Source: Thermoanaerobaculia bacterium (lineage in GTDB: Bacteria; Acidobacteriota; Thermoanaerobaculia; Multivoradales; JAHEKO01). From it: a DNA stretch of 44,385 nucleotides. Both the position numbers and the translations under genes were made by a program. The stretch is taken from assembly GCA_947259925.1 (NCBI GenBank), contig CAMYOG010000043.1, positions 1 to 44,385 of the forward strand. Reading direction: 5' to 3'. The notes under the pieces are model-generated. The model worked only from the letters and a program-made list of their open reading frames with translations. It was not told where the DNA came from and searched no databases. Of the stretch, positions 43,362 to 44,385 are shown one piece after another. Each line of letters opens with the position of its first letter. The stretch's first letter is position 1.

Positions 43362-44385
43362 CTAGGCGCTGTCGCTACCCGAGTCGCTCTCGGAGTCGCT
43401 CTCGGAGTCGCTCTCGGAGTCGGTATCCCCGTCATCGTCGGGACAGACGCACTTCTCGTCGACGCAGATGCCCTTCTCGTCGCCATCCGAATCGCTGTCC
43501 GACCCGCTATCCGAATCACTTCCGGAATCACTCCCGGAATCACTGCCGGAATCGCTGCCGGAATCGCTGCCGGAATCGCTCGCCGAATCGGTGTCGCCGT
43601 CGCCGTCGACCTTGCACTGGTCGTCGCCGTCCGTGTCGCTGTCCGAGTCGGTGTCGCCGTCGCCGTCCGAGTCGCTACCCGAGTCGCTGTCCGAGTCGCT
43701 ACCGGAGTCGCTCTCAGAGTCGCTACCGGAGTCGCTCTCAGAGTCGCTGTCGGAGTCGCCGTCGCAATCACAGGTCTTCGGCTTGTCCTCGCCGGGCGTG
43801 AACGCGAAGTCGTTCATCAGGCCACAGCGCTCGGGCACGATGTCGAAGATGTCGGTGTAGAACCCGTCGCCGGGTGGCGGACACGAGTACTGCTCACATC
43901 CACCCTGGCTCTCCAGGTTCCCCAACCGCTGTCCCTCCGGGAAGGGCCCATCGGGACTCGCACCGAACGTACAGAATCCCTCGGGATCGAGCGTACAGTC
44001 GCAGAGGTCGCCGTCGTTGTTGCCGTCCACCGGGAAGCCGGGGGAAAGCGGAGTCAGCAGGGTATTGCAGTCGTTCGGAGCCGTGCTCTGGTCGACCGTC
44101 ACCGTGCACGTCCAGGGCCGGGCGCCGACGGTACCCTGAATGAACTCGCGGCAGAGCTCGGTGAGCTCGACCAGATAACGGCCGTCGAGCTGGGCGGGAT
44201 CGGTCGGATCGAAGGTCGCCCCGCCGGGGTCGTTGCAGGCCGTAGCGAAGCTCGTGAGGTCGGTAGCCGAGACGCTCGGGTGGAGGGTACCGGAAGTGGC
44301 AGTCAGATCGGCGCAGACGTCACCGACCGCGTTCGTGCAGACGATATTCACGGCGACACCGTTGAGCGGGAAGTCCCCGGTGTCA
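43362..44385 (-). CDS. Ser-Asp repeat protein, N-terminus beyond the right edge
   Basis: An open minus-strand frame runs from the right edge to a stop at 43362, at least 341 residues. An internal GTG at 44351 is not convincing as a start, because the frame stays open to the edge ([18 protein letters not shown]). The visible N-terminal part is Cys-rich ([50 protein letters not shown]). The last 130 residues are SD/GSDSD repeats broken by short Cys-containing pieces ([12 protein letters not shown] and [15 protein letters not shown]). Such acidic Ser-Asp tracts act as stalks or calcium binders in surface proteins. No LPXTG motif or C-terminal membrane helix follows; it ends [13 protein letters not shown]. 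Extracellular location is inferred. Confidence 0.8.
   Translation of the reverse strand, partial: DTGDFPLNGVAVNIVCTNAVGDVCADLTATSGTLHPSVSATDLTSFATACNDPGGATFDPTDPAQLDGRYLVELTELCREFIQGTVGARPWTCTVTVDQSTAPNDCNTLLTPLSPGFPVDGNNDGDLCDCTLDPEGFCTFGASPDGPFPEGQRLGNLESQGGCEQYSCPPPGDGFYTDIFDIVPERCGLMNDFAFTPGEDKPKTCDCDGDSDSDSESDSGSDSESDSGSDSDSDSGSDSDGDGDTDSDSDTDGDDQCKVDGDGDTDSASDSGSDSGSDSGSDSGSDSGSDSDSGSDSDSDGDEKGICVDEKCVCPDDDGDTDSESDSESDSESDSGSDSA
43365..43767 (-). repeat. Tandem 6/12-bp repeats coding for Ser-Asp
   Basis: The DNA repeats in 6- and 12-bp units, for example GAGTCGCTCTCG (three copies from 43381) and CCGGAATCGCTG (several copies around 43530-43585), both on the plus strand. All units keep the frame and encode SD, SDSE or SDSG. 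The variation between neighbouring blocks suggests past expansion by slippage. Confidence 0.85.

Noticed and set aside
43365..43767. Possible CRISPR-like array
   Set aside because: Units are 6-12 bp with no unique spacers and keep a coding frame; this is a protein repeat, not CRISPR.
43468..43860. Plus-strand frame coding for [12 protein letters not shown] repeats
   Set aside because: It is the exact antisense of the Ser-Asp repeats. The minus strand carries the Cys-rich domain and a continuous long frame, so that strand is the coding one.

Overview
The window is a GC-rich (about two-thirds G+C by eye), gene-dense stretch of a Gram-negative bacterial chromosome. Menaquinone synthesis is by the futalosine route (mqnA, mqnC). 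There is a Ser/Thr kinase fused to a TolB-type propeller, a membrane-anchored LuxR regulator beside a DUF4199 protein, a NamZ/DUF1343 protein and a vertebrate-type adenylosuccinate lyase. Together these suggest an Acidobacteriota, possibly Thermoanaerobaculia-like. That placement is inference from gene content; no 16S rRNA is present.

Layout. 1-1044 (-): secreted protein of unknown function, cut by the left edge. 1130-4894 (+): membrane LuxR regulator, DUF4199 protein, purB, an RlpA-like lipoprotein and a BamE-like membrane protein. 4891-8659 (-): class V aminotransferase, serA and ddl, all overlapping. 8704-9326 (-): a VapBC toxin-antitoxin pair with a readable promoter and operator. 9447-11523 (-): moaC, a NamZ-like hydrolase and a 134-residue unknown protein, overlapping by four bases each. 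11568-13015 (+): a family 2 glycosyltransferase and an AbrB/PIN toxin-antitoxin pair. 13020-15286 (-): fmt and rsmB. 15345-15632: a decayed PIN toxin fragment and a long palindrome. 15648-18943 (-): rsmA and ftsK. 18998-24566 (+): GAF-GGDEF protein, sulfatase, lysine 6-transaminase and aminoadipate-semialdehyde dehydrogenase. 24852-29141: a lipid-kinase fusion, mqnC and mqnA on the minus strand, with a metal-binding-looking secreted protein on the plus strand between the two mqn genes. 29280-37302 (-): read in transcription order, tRNA-Leu, tig, clpP, clpX, lon, engB and rho. 37434-44385: Ser/Thr kinase with a remnant of a second kinase gene, a secreted amidohydrolase, a divergent FTCD gene and a Ser-Asp repeat protein cut by the right edge.

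How the genes work together. Most genes are housekeeping: translation initiation and ribosome maturation (fmt, rsmB, rsmA, engB), protein quality control (tig, clpP, clpX, lon), termination (rho), chromosome segregation (ftsK), wall and envelope (ddl, rlpA, namZ-like), purine and serine synthesis, lysine and histidine catabolism, and quinone synthesis. The accessory layer is thin: two intact PIN-type toxin-antitoxin modules, one PIN remnant, and three long palindromes.

No CRISPR array, prophage or intact transposase was seen, and no convincing new multi-gene system. The most notable unexplained structures are three long intergenic palindromes, each just behind a stop codon and sharing tip and inner sequences. 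Next are the compact promoter/operator arrangements at both toxin-antitoxin modules and in front of the DUF4199 gene. Several proteins or domains are also unassigned: the N-terminal domain of the lipid-kinase fusion, the Gly/Met/Cys-rich secreted protein, and the 134-residue protein behind the NamZ homologue.
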